This document shows positions 32,498-33,439 of a DNA stretch of 33,439 nt, in pieces. Origin of the DNA: Oscillospiraceae bacterium. Lineage in GTDB: Bacteria; Bacillota; Clostridia; Oscillospirales; Oscillospiraceae. The stretch lies in NCBI GenBank assembly GCA_017461445.1, contig JAFTXW010000001.1, forward strand, positions 1-33,439, written 5' to 3'. Each line of letters begins with the position of its first letter. Position 1 is the stretch's first letter. A program made the position numbers and the translations under genes. The notes beneath the pieces are model-generated. The model searched no databases and was not told where the DNA came from. It worked only from the letters and a program-made list of their open reading frames with translations.

Positions 32498-32526
32498 TTG
32501 CATTTTTTTTATCGATAGTGTATGAT
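32498..32526 (+). promoter_or_regulatory. Promoter of pckA
   Basis: TTGCAT (32498-32503), 17-nt spacer, TATGAT (32521-32526), 104 nt upstream of the pckA ATG. GAATGGGATACCCT at 32538-32551 follows, as after the yitT promoter. Confidence 0.65.
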
Positions 32527-32630
32527 ATGATTGCAAGGAATGGGATACCCTGTATAAATTGGAAAATAATCTACTGGGAAATCCCACAAAAAAACAACTC
32601 AAACTATATATGAAAGAGGTTATTATCACT

Positions 32631-33439
32631 ATGGCACAGATCGATCTGAGCAAGTATGGTATCTCCGGTACCACTGAGATCATCCACAACCCCTCTTACG
32701 AGGCCCTGTTCGAGGCCGAGATGGACCCCACTCTGGAGGGCTATGAGAAGGGCCAGCTGACCGAGCTGGGCGCAGTCAATGTTATGACCGGCGTCTACAC
32801 CGGCCGCTCCCCTAAAGACAAGTACATCGTCATGGACGAGAACTCCAAGAACACCGTGTGGTGGACCTCCGATGAGTTCAAGAACGACAACCACCCCATG
32901 ACCGAGGAGACCTGGTCCGTCGTTAAGGATCTGGCCATGAAGGAGCTGTCCAACAAGAAGCTGTACGTGGTCGATGCCTTCTGCGGCGCAAACGCTGACA
33001 CCCGCATGAACGTCCGTTTCATCGTGGAGGTGGCATGGCAGGCTCACTTCATCAAGAACATGTTCATCGTTCCCTCCGAGGAGGAGCTGAAGAACTTCGA
33101 GCCCGACTTCGTGGTTTACAACGCTTCCAAGGCCGCTGTTGAGAACTTCAAGGAGCTGGGCCTGAACTCCGAGACCGCGGTTCTGTTCAACCTGACTTCC
33201 AAGGAGCAGGTCATCCTGAACACCTGGTACGGCGGCGAGATGAAGAAGGGCATGTTCTCCATGATGAACTACTACCTGCCCCTGAACGGCATGGCTTCCA
33301 TGCACTGCTCCGCCAACACCGACATGAACGGCGAGAACACCGCTCTGTTCTTCGGCCTGTCCGGCACCGGCAAGACCACCCTGTCCACCGACCCCAAGCG
33401 TCTGCTGATCGGCGACGACGAGCACGGCTGGGACGACAA
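32631..33439 (+). CDS. pckA: PEP carboxykinase (ATP), N-terminal part
   Basis: The gene runs off the right edge; 269 residues are present of about 530 expected. The substrate-binding TGRSPKDK motif is at 57-64 and the kinase P-loop GLSGTGKT at 242-249, then TLSTDP. This is the ATP-dependent family (PckA), which interconverts oxaloacetate + ATP and PEP + CO2 + ADP. In rumen-type and gut fermenters it often runs in the carboxylating direction. The start is an ATG at 32631 with GAAAGAGG about 11 nt upstream. It diverges from the oad operon, which uses the same substrate. No frame break is seen in the visible part. Confidence 0.95.
   Translation, partial: MAQIDLSKYGISGTTEIIHNPSYEALFEAEMDPTLEGYEKGQLTELGAVNVMTGVYTGRSPKDKYIVMDENSKNTVWWTSDEFKNDNHPMTEETWSVVKDLAMKELSNKKLYVVDAFCGANADTRMNVRFIVEVAWQAHFIKNMFIVPSEEELKNFEPDFVVYNASKAAVENFKELGLNSETAVLFNLTSKEQVILNTWYGGEMKKGMFSMMNYYLPLNGMASMHCSANTDMNGENTALFFGLSGTGKTTLSTDPKRLLIGDDEHGWDD

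Overview
The window looks like an origin-proximal chromosome segment of an anaerobic, low-to-mid-GC-phylum but GC-rich Clostridia member, most like Oscillospiraceae and relatives. This rests on gene content and protein style: a Bacillus-type dnaA-dnaN-yaaA-recF-gyrB-gyrA cluster, a sodium-pumping oxaloacetate decarboxylase operon next to ATP-dependent PEP carboxykinase, an acyl-ACP thioesterase, a 36-residue holin-like toxin, and GC-rich genes separated by AT-rich palindromic repeats. The species cannot be named from the sequence alone.

Layout. 1-3356 (+): end of mreC, then mreD and the elongation transpeptidase PBP2 (mrdA). 3447-4136 (-): a secreted NodB-type deacetylase. 4475-7575 (+): a 23S rRNA methyltransferase (rlmA-like), prfA, tsaE and tsaB. 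7630-17764 (-): the replication block, read from dnaA downward as dnaA, dnaN, yaaA, recF, gyrB, gyrA, a small membrane protein, rnhA and remB. The dnaA-dnaN gap carries at least six DnaA boxes and is the best oriC candidate. 18196-20720 (+): a YitT/DUF2179 membrane protein and an IMP dehydrogenase. 20767-21316: a compact type I toxin-antitoxin-like locus. 21337-23270 (-): an aldose-1-epimerase-like protein and uppP. 23606-27916 (+): an OmpR-type response regulator, its histidine kinase, an HtrA-like protease and an acyl-ACP thioesterase. 28265-32073 (-): oadA, oadG, a biotin carrier with two biotinyl domains, and oadB. 32631-end (+): pckA, cut by the window edge.

Functional themes. Envelope growth appears on both flanks (mreCD/mrdA, deacetylase, uppP). 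Replication and supercoiling functions fill the centre. The right end forms an oxaloacetate node: PEP carboxykinase interconverts PEP and oxaloacetate, while the divergent oad operon decarboxylates oxaloacetate and exports sodium.

The most unusual material is intergenic. (1) The toxin locus has two homologous short RNA units that face each other, each with its own TTGAC(A/G)-17-TATAAT promoter and hairpin, on either side of one toxin gene. (2) A second tight DnaA-box cluster lies about 10 kb from dnaA, between two convergent genes. (3) Two repeat superfamilies fill most gaps: arms built from 7-nt iterations (TTGAAAR or TGCARAR), and GTAGGG-ended palindromes whose interiors are tiled with small separate hairpins. 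(4) The oad biotin carrier has a tandem duplication of the biotin acceptor domain. No tRNA, rRNA, CRISPR array, prophage or transposase gene was seen.
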